Below, piece by piece: positions 35,204 to 43,843 of a DNA stretch of 64,000 bases. This DNA is from Whitmania pigra (Eukaryota > Annelida > Clitellata > Hirudinida > Haemopidae): positions 620,001 to 684,000 of the forward strand of contig JAJTWR010000431.1 of assembly GCA_021613335.1 (NCBI GenBank), in the 5' to 3' direction. The notes beneath the pieces were generated by a model that saw only the letters and a list, made by a program, of their open reading frames with translations, was not told the origin of the DNA and ran no database searches. Position numbers and translations under genes: made by a program. The first letter of the stretch is position 1. Each line of letters opens with the position of its first letter.

Positions 35204-35454
35204 CTCCCTTTGCCTTTCGGCTCAAGGTCGAGCGGACGCACGCTGCCATCTCCCACGAGCAGTTCCTCGATGCGTGCCTCCGCTTTCGACAGCAGCTTCT
35301 CCGCCTCTTTCACCACCTTCATCCCTCGGTCGAACTTTTCGAGGGATTTCTCCAAGGAGAGCGAGCCGCCTTCGAGCTCTTTGACGATCTCCTGCAGCTC
35401 TTTCACCACCACCGAATATTCACGGCTCTCACCGCTCTTTTTTGCCTCTTCCAT
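35200..35454 (-). CDS. xseB: exodeoxyribonuclease VII small subunit
   Basis: An 84-residue helical protein with the family pattern YSVVVKELQEIVKELEGGSLSLEKSLEKFDRGM. Several copies pack on XseA and regulate the nuclease. It starts six bases after the xseA stop and is coupled to ispA by a four-base overlap. Confidence 0.92.
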   Translation of the reverse strand: MEEAKKSGESREYSVVVKELQEIVKELEGGSLSLEKSLEKFDRGMKVVKEAEKLLSKAEARIEELLVGDGSVRPLDLEPKGKGS

Positions 35455-35459
35455 GTGCC

Positions 35460-36959
35460 TTACTCCTTCCGTCGTTCGCTGCGCGGTGCAGCGACCACCG
35501 CATCAAAAGACTTCTCCTCGCGCATCACCACCCGCACGAGGTCCCCAGTGCGCACTGCGCCGGCGTCGAGCACGAGGTGACCGTCGCTGCCCTCGACGAG
35601 CGCATAGCCCCGCGCGAGCACCGCTCGGGGGCTCAGCGACGTGAGGCGATTCTTGAAGGTGTCGAGCTCTGTCGCGCAGGCCACCTGCCGCGCCAAGGCG
35701 CTCGACCGCAGTTGCAGCGCGAGTTCGGCGACGGTTCGCTTGCCGTCCGCCACGAGCGGGCGCGGCGTGCGCCGGTCGAGGCGCTGGCGCAGTTGGGCGA
35801 CAACCCGCCGCGGTTCAACCGCGAGTCCCCGACCGAACTTGGTGAGGAAGCTTTCGAGCTGCCGCAGCTCTTCCTTGCTCTTTCGCAACTGGGCCTGGGG
35901 CCGCGCTGCGTTCAGCTTTTGGGCGAGTTCTCCCAAGCGCTCTCGCTCGGTGCGCAGGCGTTTGCGGAGCGCTTCGGTGCTCGCATCCACGAAGGTGCCG
36001 AGCTCCATCTGCTCTTTGTGCAGCTTGTGCCGGGGGTCGCCGAGCCGACTCTTGTAGTCGCGCAGCGTGTTGCGGCGCCTCTCGATGCCGAGGCGAAAGG
36101 CTTGGCGCAGGCGCATGGCGAGCTGCAGGTTCGAGTCCAAGAGCTCCGCCACGACCGGGGTGACGGTCTCGGCGGCGACGCTCGGCGTCGGCGCTCGCAC
36201 ATCGGCGACCAAGTCGGCGAGGGTCACGTCGATTTCATGGCCGACTGCGGAAATCACCGGCACCTTCGCAGCGAAGATTGTCCGCGCGACGAGTTCCTCG
36301 TTGAAGGTCCACAAGTCGTCGACGCTGCCGCCGCCACGGGTCACGACAATCACCTCGACGTCGGTCTTGGCGAGTGCGGCGAACGCTGCGGCAATTTCCT
36401 CGGGGGCACCCTCCCCTTGCACTTTGGCGTGGGCGAAGAGCACTTCGAGCCCTTTGTTTCGGCGCTTCACCACCGTGAGGAAGTCTCCGAGCGCAGCGGC
36501 GGTGCGACTCGTCACCACGCCAATGCGCTTCGGCAACATCGGCAGCGCTCGCCGCTGGCGCTTGGGGCCAATGAGCCCTTCTTCAGCGAGGCGGGCCTTC
36601 AACTGCTCGAATGCCACCGCGCGGGCCCCGCGCCCTTCCGGCTCGACGCGGTGGGCGATGAGCGAGATGCGCCCTTGGGTCGCCCAGATGTTCACCTCGC
36701 CTTCGACGACGAGCGACATGCCTTCTTTCAGCTCGAAGCCGAGCTTCCCTGCGAGGTTTTTCCAAACCTTCACATCGAAAGACGCGCCCTCGTCTTTCAT
36801 CGCGAAGTACATGTGGCCGCTCGAATGTTTTCCTTTGTAGCCGGAGACTTCGCCGCGCACCCGCACCCGCGCGAACTTCTGCTCGAAGGAGCTGTTGAGG
36901 CGCGCCACCAGCTCGGAGACCGTCCAGATAGTCAGCTCGGCGGCCGGTGCCACACTCAC
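35460..36959 (-). CDS. xseA: exodeoxyribonuclease VII large subunit
   Basis: The catalytic subunit of a single-strand exonuclease used in repair. The 499-residue product has an N-terminal OB fold (TVSELVARLNSSFEQKF, then VRGEVSGYKGKHSSGHMYFAMKD) and a catalytic core with VVTSRTAAALGDFL, VTRGGGSVDDLWTFNEE and VGHEIDVTLADLVADVRAPTPS. A long helical region follows, ending in RAVLARGYALVE. The GTG at 36959 is chosen because it overlaps the upstream lipoprotein stop as GTGA. Confidence 0.94.
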   Translation of the reverse strand: MSVAPAAELTIWTVSELVARLNSSFEQKFARVRVRGEVSGYKGKHSSGHMYFAMKDEGASFDVKVWKNLAGKLGFELKEGMSLVVEGEVNIWATQGRISLIAHRVEPEGRGARAVAFEQLKARLAEEGLIGPKRQRRALPMLPKRIGVVTSRTAAALGDFLTVVKRRNKGLEVLFAHAKVQGEGAPEEIAAAFAALAKTDVEVIVVTRGGGSVDDLWTFNEELVARTIFAAKVPVISAVGHEIDVTLADLVADVRAPTPSVAAETVTPVVAELLDSNLQLAMRLRQAFRLGIERRRNTLRDYKSRLGDPRHKLHKEQMELGTFVDASTEALRKRLRTERERLGELAQKLNAARPQAQLRKSKEELRQLESFLTKFGRGLAVEPRRVVAQLRQRLDRRTPRPLVADGKRTVAELALQLRSSALARQVACATELDTFKNRLTSLSPRAVLARGYALVEGSDGHLVLDAGAVRTGDLVRVVMREEKSFDAVVAAPRSERRKE

Positions 36960-37726
36960 TCGCGAACTCCGGAACAATCGAGGTCGAAGAGCTGGTCGGC
37001 GACGCGCTCGTTCAGCACGTAGTTGCGCCAGCGCAGGTACAGCTCGTAGCCTTCGGACTTCGAGGAGACGCGCTCCGGTACGCCCTCGGCGGAGAAGTGT
37101 GAGAAGTCAAAGGAGGCGTCGCGGGCGCCAGACAGGCGGCTCTCGGTCACCCGCCCAAGTTCGGGAGAGATGACGAATTCTTGGACGGTCCCTCCGGAGC
37201 GCACGGTGTAGCGATAGATACCAGTTTCTCGTTGGTACTGTTGTCCCTCTGGGGTGCCGGGGATGCGCGGCGGACGCCCGAGCGCGAGCGCCACGAGTTC
37301 ACGCAAGGGGATGGACATCGGGAAGCCGAGCGAGACCATGGTGCTCTCGTCGACCCGAGCGAATTGCACGTCTTTGCCCTGCGCGAGGCGCACGCACTCG
37401 CCATTCGACACCAGCGTCAGGAGCACGCTCCCGAAGAAATCCTTCACCTGGAGCGAGATTTTCGCCGGTGCGCGAGCGGCTAGCACCGCGTCGATGGTGC
37501 CGCCACCTTCGGGGCCCTGGACGACAATTTTCGCGGTTCCAGAAATCGCCGTCATACGTTCTTCGGTCGCCCGTACACGTTGCAAGACATCATCAGTTGG
37601 GAGCGCAACGGGGATAGCGGCCGGGGTCGGCGTCGGGACGCGCGGTGGCACGCAGGAGCCCACGAGCATCGCTACAGTGACGCTCGTGGTCAAAGCTCGT
37701 AAGGCCGGATAAGGAGCGGTTGGCAT
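36956..37726 (-). CDS. predicted outer-membrane lipoprotein, LolA/LolB-like fold
   Basis: A lipoprotein of about 256 residues. The leader ends in the lipobox LVGSC, and the mature part resembles the LolB-like/DUF4292-type lipoproteins of Deltaproteobacteria (RATEERMTAISGTAKIVVQG, then KDFFGSVLLTLVSNG). The ATG at 37726 shares the CATG with the divergent exbB start; a GTG at 37735 is an alternative that lies inside exbB. Neither has a good ribosome-binding site. It is first gene of the lipoprotein-xseA-xseB-ispA-tlyA run. A role in lipoprotein or lipid handling is only suggested by fold. Confidence 0.72.
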   Translation of the reverse strand: MPTAPYPALRALTTSVTVAMLVGSCVPPRVPTPTPAAIPVALPTDDVLQRVRATEERMTAISGTAKIVVQGPEGGGTIDAVLAARAPAKISLQVKDFFGSVLLTLVSNGECVRLAQGKDVQFARVDESTMVSLGFPMSIPLRELVALALGRPPRIPGTPEGQQYQRETGIYRYTVRSGGTVQEFVISPELGRVTESRLSGARDASFDFSHFSAEGVPERVSSKSEGYELYLRWRNYVLNERVADQLFDLDCSGVRE

Positions 37727-38426
37727 GAATTTCACAGAGTACTTTCATTACCTTCGTCTGGGCGGCGTGACGATGGCGATTATCATCGCCACTTCGATTC
37801 TCGTACTCGTCATCGCCTGCGAGCGCTTTCTCGCCCTCTGGGGGCTAGGCGCCGCGACTCGTGACCTCGCCCACACCATCGGCCGCCACCTCATGCGCGG
37901 CGAGCTCGCCGCAGCCCACTCCGCCGCCGCCCGCTCGACGGCGCTCGCGGCGGACCTCTTTCGCGCTGCCTTCGAGCGCGCCACCCGCTCCACCGGCGAC
38001 ATCCTCACCGCCACCGTGGACCGCGAGCGCATTCACCTCGCCATGAAGATGAAGCGCGGCCTGTGGGTGCTCGCGACCGTGGGCGCGACGGCGCCGTTCG
38101 TCGGTCTCTTCGGCACGGTGGTCGGCATCATGCGAAGCTTCCGCGACCTCGGCATCGACGTCGAGGCTGGCGGCACCGGCGGCTCTGCCGCGGTCATGGC
38201 CGGTATCTCCGAAGCACTCATCGCCACCGCCGCAGGCATCATCGTCGCGGTAGAAGCGGTGGTCCTCTACAACGTGTTCCAAGCGCGCCTCTCGCGCCTG
38301 AACATCGAATTGAAGCTCATGGCCGAGGAGTTGGTCGAGCTCTTGCGCGAGGCCGCGCCCCACGGGAAGCTCCCGAAGGTTCCTGAGGTTGAGCAGGCGG
38401 CCAACACGTCGAGCGGTGCGACCTGA
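37725..38426 (+). CDS. exbB: MotA/TolQ/ExbB-family proton channel protein
   Basis: A 233-residue inner-membrane protein with three membrane helices: near residues 16-35, about 105-130 (ATVGATAPFVGLFGTVVGIM) and 148-175 (MAGISEALIATAAGIIVAVEAVVLY). With ExbD it forms a proton-driven motor that energises outer-membrane receptors or the Tol system. The ATG at 37725 has AAGGAG eight bases upstream. exbD follows by two bases. No tonB or tolA is nearby, so the partner is elsewhere. Confidence 0.9.
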   Translation: MNFTEYFHYLRLGGVTMAIIIATSILVLVIACERFLALWGLGAATRDLAHTIGRHLMRGELAAAHSAAARSTALAADLFRAAFERATRSTGDILTATVDRERIHLAMKMKRGLWVLATVGATAPFVGLFGTVVGIMRSFRDLGIDVEAGGTGGSAAVMAGISEALIATAAGIIVAVEAVVLYNVFQARLSRLNIELKLMAEELVELLREAAPHGKLPKVPEVEQAANTSSGAT

Positions 38427-38428
38427 CC

Positions 38429-38893
38429 ATGGCCATCTCCGGACCCAGCGGCGGCGATCCCGGCGGCGACCCGACGTCGGAAGATGGAGTCTTCTCGGAC
38501 ATCAACATCACTCCGCTCACCGACATTTTCCTGGTGCTCCTCATCATCTTCATGGTGACGAGTTCGGTGATCGTCAACAGCGGCAGCGGCGTGAAGTCCG
38601 GATTGAAGATCACCCTGCCCCAAGGCAGTGCTGCGGATGTAAGCGCTTCCGACAAGGACTTGGTGGTCGCGGTCTTGAGCGATGGCCGCTTCGTGCTCGC
38701 TGGCGATGTGGTCGACCGGGCTGCCCTGGAGGCGACGCTCAAGAGCACCCACGATGCGCACCCCACCACCCAAGTGGTCGTCCAGGCAGACGAAGGAGTG
38801 CCCCATGGTAAGGTCGTGGAAGTGATTGAACTCGCGAAAGCCGCAGGACTAGCTCAAATCGTCATCGGAATACGCCAAGATGCTAAAAATTAG
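38429..38893 (+). CDS. exbD: ExbD/TolR-family biopolymer transport protein
   Basis: A 154-residue protein with a short glycine/proline-rich cytoplasmic N-terminus, one membrane helix (INITPLTDIFLVLLIIFMVT) holding the functional aspartate at residue 32, and a periplasmic domain ending VIGIRQDAKN. It pairs with ExbB. It begins two bases after the exbB stop. The 88 bases beyond are AT-rich and carry no gene. Confidence 0.9.
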   Translation: MAISGPSGGDPGGDPTSEDGVFSDINITPLTDIFLVLLIIFMVTSSVIVNSGSGVKSGLKITLPQGSAADVSASDKDLVVAVLSDGRFVLAGDVVDRAALEATLKSTHDAHPTTQVVVQADEGVPHGKVVEVIELAKAAGLAQIVIGIRQDAKN

Positions 38894-38981
38894 TGCTATT
38901 CAGTGCGATTGTTATAGAAGCCCTACAATACCACTGTGTTAAATAGCATCTTATTGCAATACCGATTATCTTTGTCCCATT

Positions 38982-40052
38982 GTGCGCCCTTCTCGAATCC
39001 TCGTCGTTGACGATGACCCAGAAATCACGACGGTGGTCAGCAAGCTCACTGAGAGTATGGGCCTCCAGCCGATTCCGCATACGGATCCGCGGGAGGCGGC
39101 CAAAGAGACCAATTTTGATCTCCTGATCACCGACTTCATGATGCCGAACCTCTCGGGCATCGAACTCATCCGTATCCTCCGCGGCACCAACCCTGACGCA
39201 GTGCGCATCATGATTACCGCCGCTAGCGACTTCAAGGTCGCCATGCAGGCGGTGAACGACGGCGAAGTCTTCCGCCTCGTCAGCAAGCCCTGGCACATCG
39301 CCGAGCTGCGCGCAGTCATTGAGCAGGCGCTCGAATACCTGCGTCTGCGCCGCGAGAACGTGCGCCTCACCACGGAACTCTCCCAGCGCAACGCAGAGCT
39401 CACCGCTCTCAACGGCGTGTTGGAGCAGAAGGTCGTCGACCGCACCAACGGCCTCTTCGAGGGGATGATCCGCGCCCTCGACTACCGAGACACCGAGACC
39501 CAGTGGCACTCCTGGCGAGTCGCCAAATTCACCCGGCGCATCGCCTCCGCCTTCGGCATCGAGGGCGACCAACTCGCCACCATCGAACAAGGCGCGCTCC
39601 TCCACGACATCGGCAAAATCGGCGTCCCGGACTCGATTCTCTTGAAGAAGGGGCCCCTCACCCAAGAAGAGTGGGTGATGATGCGAAAGCATCCTGAGTT
39701 CGGGCTCAAGATGCTCGCGAACATCGCCTTCCTGCAAGAGACCGCGCAGATTGTGTACCAGCACCAAGAGCGCTGGGACGGCAAAGGGTATCCGCAGGGG
39801 CTCGCGGGCGAGGCGATTACCCTCGGAGCGCGCATCTTCAGCGTAGCCGATGCCTTCGATGCGATTACGTCGGATCGCCCCTACCGCAAGGGCAAGCCCG
39901 CCGAAGCCGCTATCGCCGAAATCGGCAAGCTCGGTGGCAGCCAGTTCGACCCGAAAGTGGTCACGACTTTCCTCACGATTCCGCCCTCCGACTGGGCGGA
40001 TATCCGCGCTGAGATTGACCGGCTCGCGGAACGCGAGCGCCGCCCCCACTGA
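38982..40052 (+). CDS. response regulator with HD-GYP phosphodiesterase domain
   Basis: A 356-residue two-domain protein: an N-terminal receiver with Asp51 in LLITDFMMP, a coiled linker (RLTTELSQRNAELTALNGVLE), and a C-terminal HD-GYP domain with LLHDIGKIGVPD and HQERWDGKGYPQGL. HD-GYP enzymes hydrolyse cyclic di-GMP, so phosphorylation probably controls c-di-GMP breakdown. No histidine kinase is adjacent. The GTG at 38982 has no ribosome-binding site and may be read from a leaderless or weakly initiated transcript. Confidence 0.88.
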   Translation: MRPSRILVVDDDPEITTVVSKLTESMGLQPIPHTDPREAAKETNFDLLITDFMMPNLSGIELIRILRGTNPDAVRIMITAASDFKVAMQAVNDGEVFRLVSKPWHIAELRAVIEQALEYLRLRRENVRLTTELSQRNAELTALNGVLEQKVVDRTNGLFEGMIRALDYRDTETQWHSWRVAKFTRRIASAFGIEGDQLATIEQGALLHDIGKIGVPDSILLKKGPLTQEEWVMMRKHPEFGLKMLANIAFLQETAQIVYQHQERWDGKGYPQGLAGEAITLGARIFSVADAFDAITSDRPYRKGKPAEAAIAEIGKLGGSQFDPKVVTTFLTIPPSDWADIRAEIDRLAERERRPH

Positions 40053-40066
40053 GGAGTAGCTGTCGC

Positions 40067-43000
40067 TTAGGCGATGGCGCGGTCGCTGTTGTCGGCGGCT
40101 TCGCGCAGGCGCACCGAGACCAGCTTCGAGACGCCCGGCTCTTCCATCGTCACCCCGTAGAGCGCGTCGGCGATTTCCATCGTGCGACGGTTGTGGGTGA
40201 TGAGGATGAACTGCGAGGTGCGCGCCATGTCGCGGACCATCTGGTTGTAGCGACCGACGTTCCCTTCATCGAGCGGCGCGTCGACCTCGTCCAAGAGGCA
40301 GAACGGCGTGGGCTTGATGAGGAAGATGGCGAAGATGAGCGAGACTGCGGTGAGCGCGGTCTCACCACCGGACAGGAGGCTCACCGACTGGAGCTTCTTG
40401 CCCGGCGGTTGGGTGAGGATTTCGATGCCCGGCTCGTCGCCGTTCGCGCCGGGGACAAGCGCGAGCGATGCGCGTCCGCCGCCGAAGAGCCGCGGGAAGA
40501 CCACCTGGAACTTCTTGTCGATGAGCTCGAAGGTCTCCTTGAAGCGCCGGTGGCTCGTCTCGTCGATGCGCTCTATCGCGAGGCGCAGCCGTTCGAGCGA
40601 CTGCTCCAAGTCGAGCTTCTGTCGGTTCAGGTACTCGGAACGCTCGCTCACTTCGCGGAACTCGTCGATAGCGCCAACGTTCACTTCGCCCATGCGCTCA
40701 AGTTGCGCGCGCAGGCGCACGAGCGTCGCTTCTTCTTCCGCGGTGAGCGGCGCAGAGGAGTGGTGCTCGTAGACTGCGTCCGACAGCAGCACGCCGTGTC
40801 GCTCGGCGGCTCCCCGCAGGAGGTGATCGATCGACATGGAGAGTTCGCGCTCGCTGAACGACAGCGAACCGACCCGCTGGGTCGCCATTTCCAAATCGGT
40901 GCGGCAGACCTTCACCATGCCTTCGAGGCGGCGGAGCTTTTCCACGGCCTCGTTGTAGGCGCTGCGTGCGCTCGCGGCGGCCGTGCGGGCTGCTTCGAGC
41001 TTCTCGGCGCGGGCGGCGCGTTCGCGCTCGACGCTTTCGATCCTGCTCGCGAGTTCCCGCAGCTCGTTCTCCAACTCCTGCATCGCTGCCGCGAGTTCCT
41101 GGGAGCGCTGCGCGAGTTCGCCGCGTTGACGCTCGGTCTCTTCGCGACGGCGCTCTAAGGCGGTGAGGCGCTCCAGCGCCGACGCACGCTGCAGTTGCAG
41201 CTCGACGCCTTCGCTGCGCAGCGCTTCGAGCTTCAGCTTCAGCAGGTTCAAGTCGTCGCTCACGCCGCGGGCGCGCTCCGCGAGTCCCGCGCGCTGGAGG
41301 GCGCTGTGGCTCATGTCGCGCTCCAAGGCCGCAATCTCTTCGTCGAGCTTGTCGCGGTGGGCGAGCAATTTGCGCCCGTCTTCGTCCAACTGCTCGATGC
41401 GGGCCATGAGCTTCGAGAGCGAGGCTCCGGCCTGGTTCACGTCTTTTTCGTCGCCGGTCTTCAGCACCTCTTCTTGGCGCTCGTGCTTCTCCAAGCCCTT
41501 CAGCACCGACTCGCAGTGGCTCGCCGCCCGCTGCAACTCGTACTGACGGGTCACAAGCGCGTTGTAGGCCTCTGCGGCCTCGGCGATGTCCTGCTCAAGC
41601 TGGGCGATTTCGCGCTTCTTGGTGAGCGCACCGACCGCCGGGCCTTCGAGTACGCCACCGGTCACCGAGCCATCGGCGCGGAGCACTTCGCCGGCGAGGG
41701 TAACGAACGTGAGGTCCGGCGCGCTGGTGACGGCAGTGCGCGCATCGGCCAGTTCGCGGACGATGGCCACGTCGCCGAGGAGGGCGAGCACCACCGCGCG
41801 CGCCGCTTCGTCGGCCACGCGCACGCTGGCCGCGGCCATGGCGAGCACTTCGGGAGGAGTGCTTGCCCGCGGCAACCTCTCGCCGGAGGACGACAGGGGC
41901 ACGAAGGTGGCCCGGCCTTCCGCGAGTTCTCGCAGGTGCTCGGCGAGGGCGCAGGCGCGCTCGGTAGTGGACACCACGATGTGCTGGAGCCGCTCGCCGA
42001 GGACGCCTTCGATGGCGCGCTCGAAGCGCGCATCCTCGACAGTCACCAAGTCGGATATGACGCCGACGATTCCGCCGCGGTCCGGCGAGCCCTGTGCGAG
42101 GGCCATCGCCGCGCGCACGCCGCGATCAAATCCCTCGTACTGGCGTCGGAACTCTTCCAAGGCCGCAAGGCGGCTGCGCTTGTCGGCGAGCTCTTCGCGG
42201 CGGGCGATGAGCAGCACTTCGTGCTCCGCGAGGCTCTCGCGGGTTTTCAGGAGGGCGGCCTCTTCTTCGCCGCGTCGGCCAGCGAGTTCCAGCGCGACGC
42301 GCCGGTGGTTCTCCAGGCTCTCCTGCGCCGCGCGGCGCCGCTGTTCGAGCTCCTCGACTTCGGCGCGGGCGACGGCGACTTCGCGCTCGTGAGCGGTGAC
42401 GCGCTCGTCGAACCCGAGCCGCTGGCGGGCAAGGCCCTCGCGAGCGGCTTCCTGGCTCGCGGCACTCGCAGCGAGCGCCGCCAGTTGCGCCTGCTCCGCC
42501 TCTAAGGTGGCGGCCGCGCTCTGCGCATGGTCGGTGGCGCGCTTCAGCTCTTCGCCTTTCGCCGCGACGGCCACTTGCGAGGTCGCGAGGTCGGCGACCA
42601 GCACCGCGTGCGCCTGCGACAGTTGCTCTTGTTCGGCGACGACTTCTTGTTCTCGGGTAGCGCAGGCTTCTCGTTCGCCGCGAAGCTCGGCCTCGCGGGC
42701 GAGCGCAGAGCGCTGCCGCTCACGGGCGTTCAACTCCCGCTCGGCGGAGACGCGCTCTTCGCTCTCAAGCTCGCTCACCGCGATGCGCGCCGCTTCTTGC
42801 GCCGCACCGAGTTCGCCCAAGGACTCGCGGTGCGACTCTACGACTGCGTCGGCGCGGTGCAGCTCTTCTTGCATCTCCCGCTCACGGGAAATGGCCCCTT
42901 CGAGTTCAGCGAATACGAATTGCTGTTTCGCGCGAAGCTCCAGCCACTGGAACGCGGAGGAGCGCAGTTCAATAGAGCGAATCTCTTCCTTCAGCTCGCG

Positions 43001-43657
43001 GTACTTCTCGGCCTTGCGCGCTTGCCGCTCCAGGGAATCGCGGCGGCGGTCGAGTTCGCGGGTCACGTCGCTCACGCGCAGGAGGTTTTGCTCGGTGTGC
43101 TCCAGCTTGCGCTCGGCGGCCTTGCGGCGGGCCTTGTACTTGCTGACCCCGGCGGCCTCTTCGATGAAGCCTCGGCGGTCTTCCGGCCGGGCCGACACAA
43201 TCTGACCGATGCGCCCTTGTTCGATGATCGAATAGGCACCCTTCCCCACGCCGGTGCCGAGGAACAGTTCGGACACGTCGAGGAGGCGGCAGGTGGTGTG
43301 GTTGATCTGGTACTCGGACTCGCCGCCCCGGAAGAGGCGCCGGGTCACCGACACCTCCGGAAGCCCGCGAATTCCTTCGGGCAGCAGATCATCCTCTTCG
43401 ATTTTAAAGGTGATGGTCACTTCGGCCATCGAGAGCGCCGGGTGGGTCTCGCTGCCCTTGAAGATGACATCTTCCATGCCGCGTCCGCGGAGGCTCTTCG
43501 CAGACTGCTCACCCATGACCCAGCGGATAGCGTCTACGACGTTCGACTTCCCGCAACCATTCGGCCCAACGACGGCGGTGATACCTTCGTCGAAGGTGAA
43601 CACCATTCGCTCCATGAAGGACTTAAAGCCGGTGATGTCGATTCTTTTGATCCGCAC
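40067..43657 (-). CDS. smc: chromosome segregation protein SMC
   Basis: A 1196-residue SMC ATPase. The Walker A motif GPNGCGKSN is at residues 31-39; two long coiled-coil arms flank a hinge at about 520-660 (GVISDLVTVEDARFERAIEGVLG to DGSVTGGVLEG). The C-terminal head has the signature LLSGGETALTA and Walker B FCLLDEVDAPLDEGN. It dimerises and, with ScpA/ScpB, extrudes DNA loops that separate sister chromosomes. The GTG at 43657 has GGGGA upstream. scpA and scpB are not in this window. Confidence 0.95.
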   Translation of the reverse strand: MRIKRIDITGFKSFMERMVFTFDEGITAVVGPNGCGKSNVVDAIRWVMGEQSAKSLRGRGMEDVIFKGSETHPALSMAEVTITFKIEEDDLLPEGIRGLPEVSVTRRLFRGGESEYQINHTTCRLLDVSELFLGTGVGKGAYSIIEQGRIGQIVSARPEDRRGFIEEAAGVSKYKARRKAAERKLEHTEQNLLRVSDVTRELDRRRDSLERQARKAEKYRELKEEIRSIELRSSAFQWLELRAKQQFVFAELEGAISREREMQEELHRADAVVESHRESLGELGAAQEAARIAVSELESEERVSAERELNARERQRSALAREAELRGEREACATREQEVVAEQEQLSQAHAVLVADLATSQVAVAAKGEELKRATDHAQSAAATLEAEQAQLAALAASAASQEAAREGLARQRLGFDERVTAHEREVAVARAEVEELEQRRRAAQESLENHRRVALELAGRRGEEEAALLKTRESLAEHEVLLIARREELADKRSRLAALEEFRRQYEGFDRGVRAAMALAQGSPDRGGIVGVISDLVTVEDARFERAIEGVLGERLQHIVVSTTERACALAEHLRELAEGRATFVPLSSSGERLPRASTPPEVLAMAAASVRVADEAARAVVLALLGDVAIVRELADARTAVTSAPDLTFVTLAGEVLRADGSVTGGVLEGPAVGALTKKREIAQLEQDIAEAAEAYNALVTRQYELQRAASHCESVLKGLEKHERQEEVLKTGDEKDVNQAGASLSKLMARIEQLDEDGRKLLAHRDKLDEEIAALERDMSHSALQRAGLAERARGVSDDLNLLKLKLEALRSEGVELQLQRASALERLTALERRREETERQRGELAQRSQELAAAMQELENELRELASRIESVERERAARAEKLEAARTAAASARSAYNEAVEKLRRLEGMVKVCRTDLEMATQRVGSLSFSERELSMSIDHLLRGAAERHGVLLSDAVYEHHSSAPLTAEEEATLVRLRAQLERMGEVNVGAIDEFREVSERSEYLNRQKLDLEQSLERLRLAIERIDETSHRRFKETFELIDKKFQVVFPRLFGGGRASLALVPGANGDEPGIEILTQPPGKKLQSVSLLSGGETALTAVSLIFAIFLIKPTPFCLLDEVDAPLDEGNVGRYNQMVRDMARTSQFILITHNRRTMEIADALYGVTMEEPGVSKLVSVRLREAADNSDRAIA

Positions 43658-43763
43658 GTAGTTCCCCGCGACAACGAGCCTAGAATGCTGTTGATCATTC
43701 CCCGACGCCTAGTAGCTGCGTGACAATACATCACGATACCTAACGAAGTGGGAAAATAATGCA

Positions 43764-43799
43764 ACGCCGCTAGGTAGAATTTTACCTACCGGGCGGCGT
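43764..43799 (-). terminator. large hairpin between htrA and smc
   Basis: ACGCCGC pairs with GCGGCGT and, inside it, TAGGTA with TACCTA around a 6-base loop; four bases bulge on one side. It lies 45 bases beyond the htrA stop and 107 before the smc start. A TTATTTT tract follows on the minus strand about eight bases after the stem, so it could stop the htrA transcript; a leader element for smc is the alternative. Confidence 0.4.
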
Positions 43800-43816
43800 C
43801 GTCTTCCGGAGCTGTG

Positions 43817-43838
43817 CGCGCTCCGGCTCGGGAGCGCG
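43817..43838 (-). terminator. hairpin just beyond htrA
   Basis: CGCGCTCC and GGAGCGCG form a perfect 8-bp GC-rich stem with a 6-base loop, five bases past the htrA stop. It has no T run and may act together with the hairpin at 43764-43799. Confidence 0.45.
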
Positions 43839-43843
43839 TAAGG

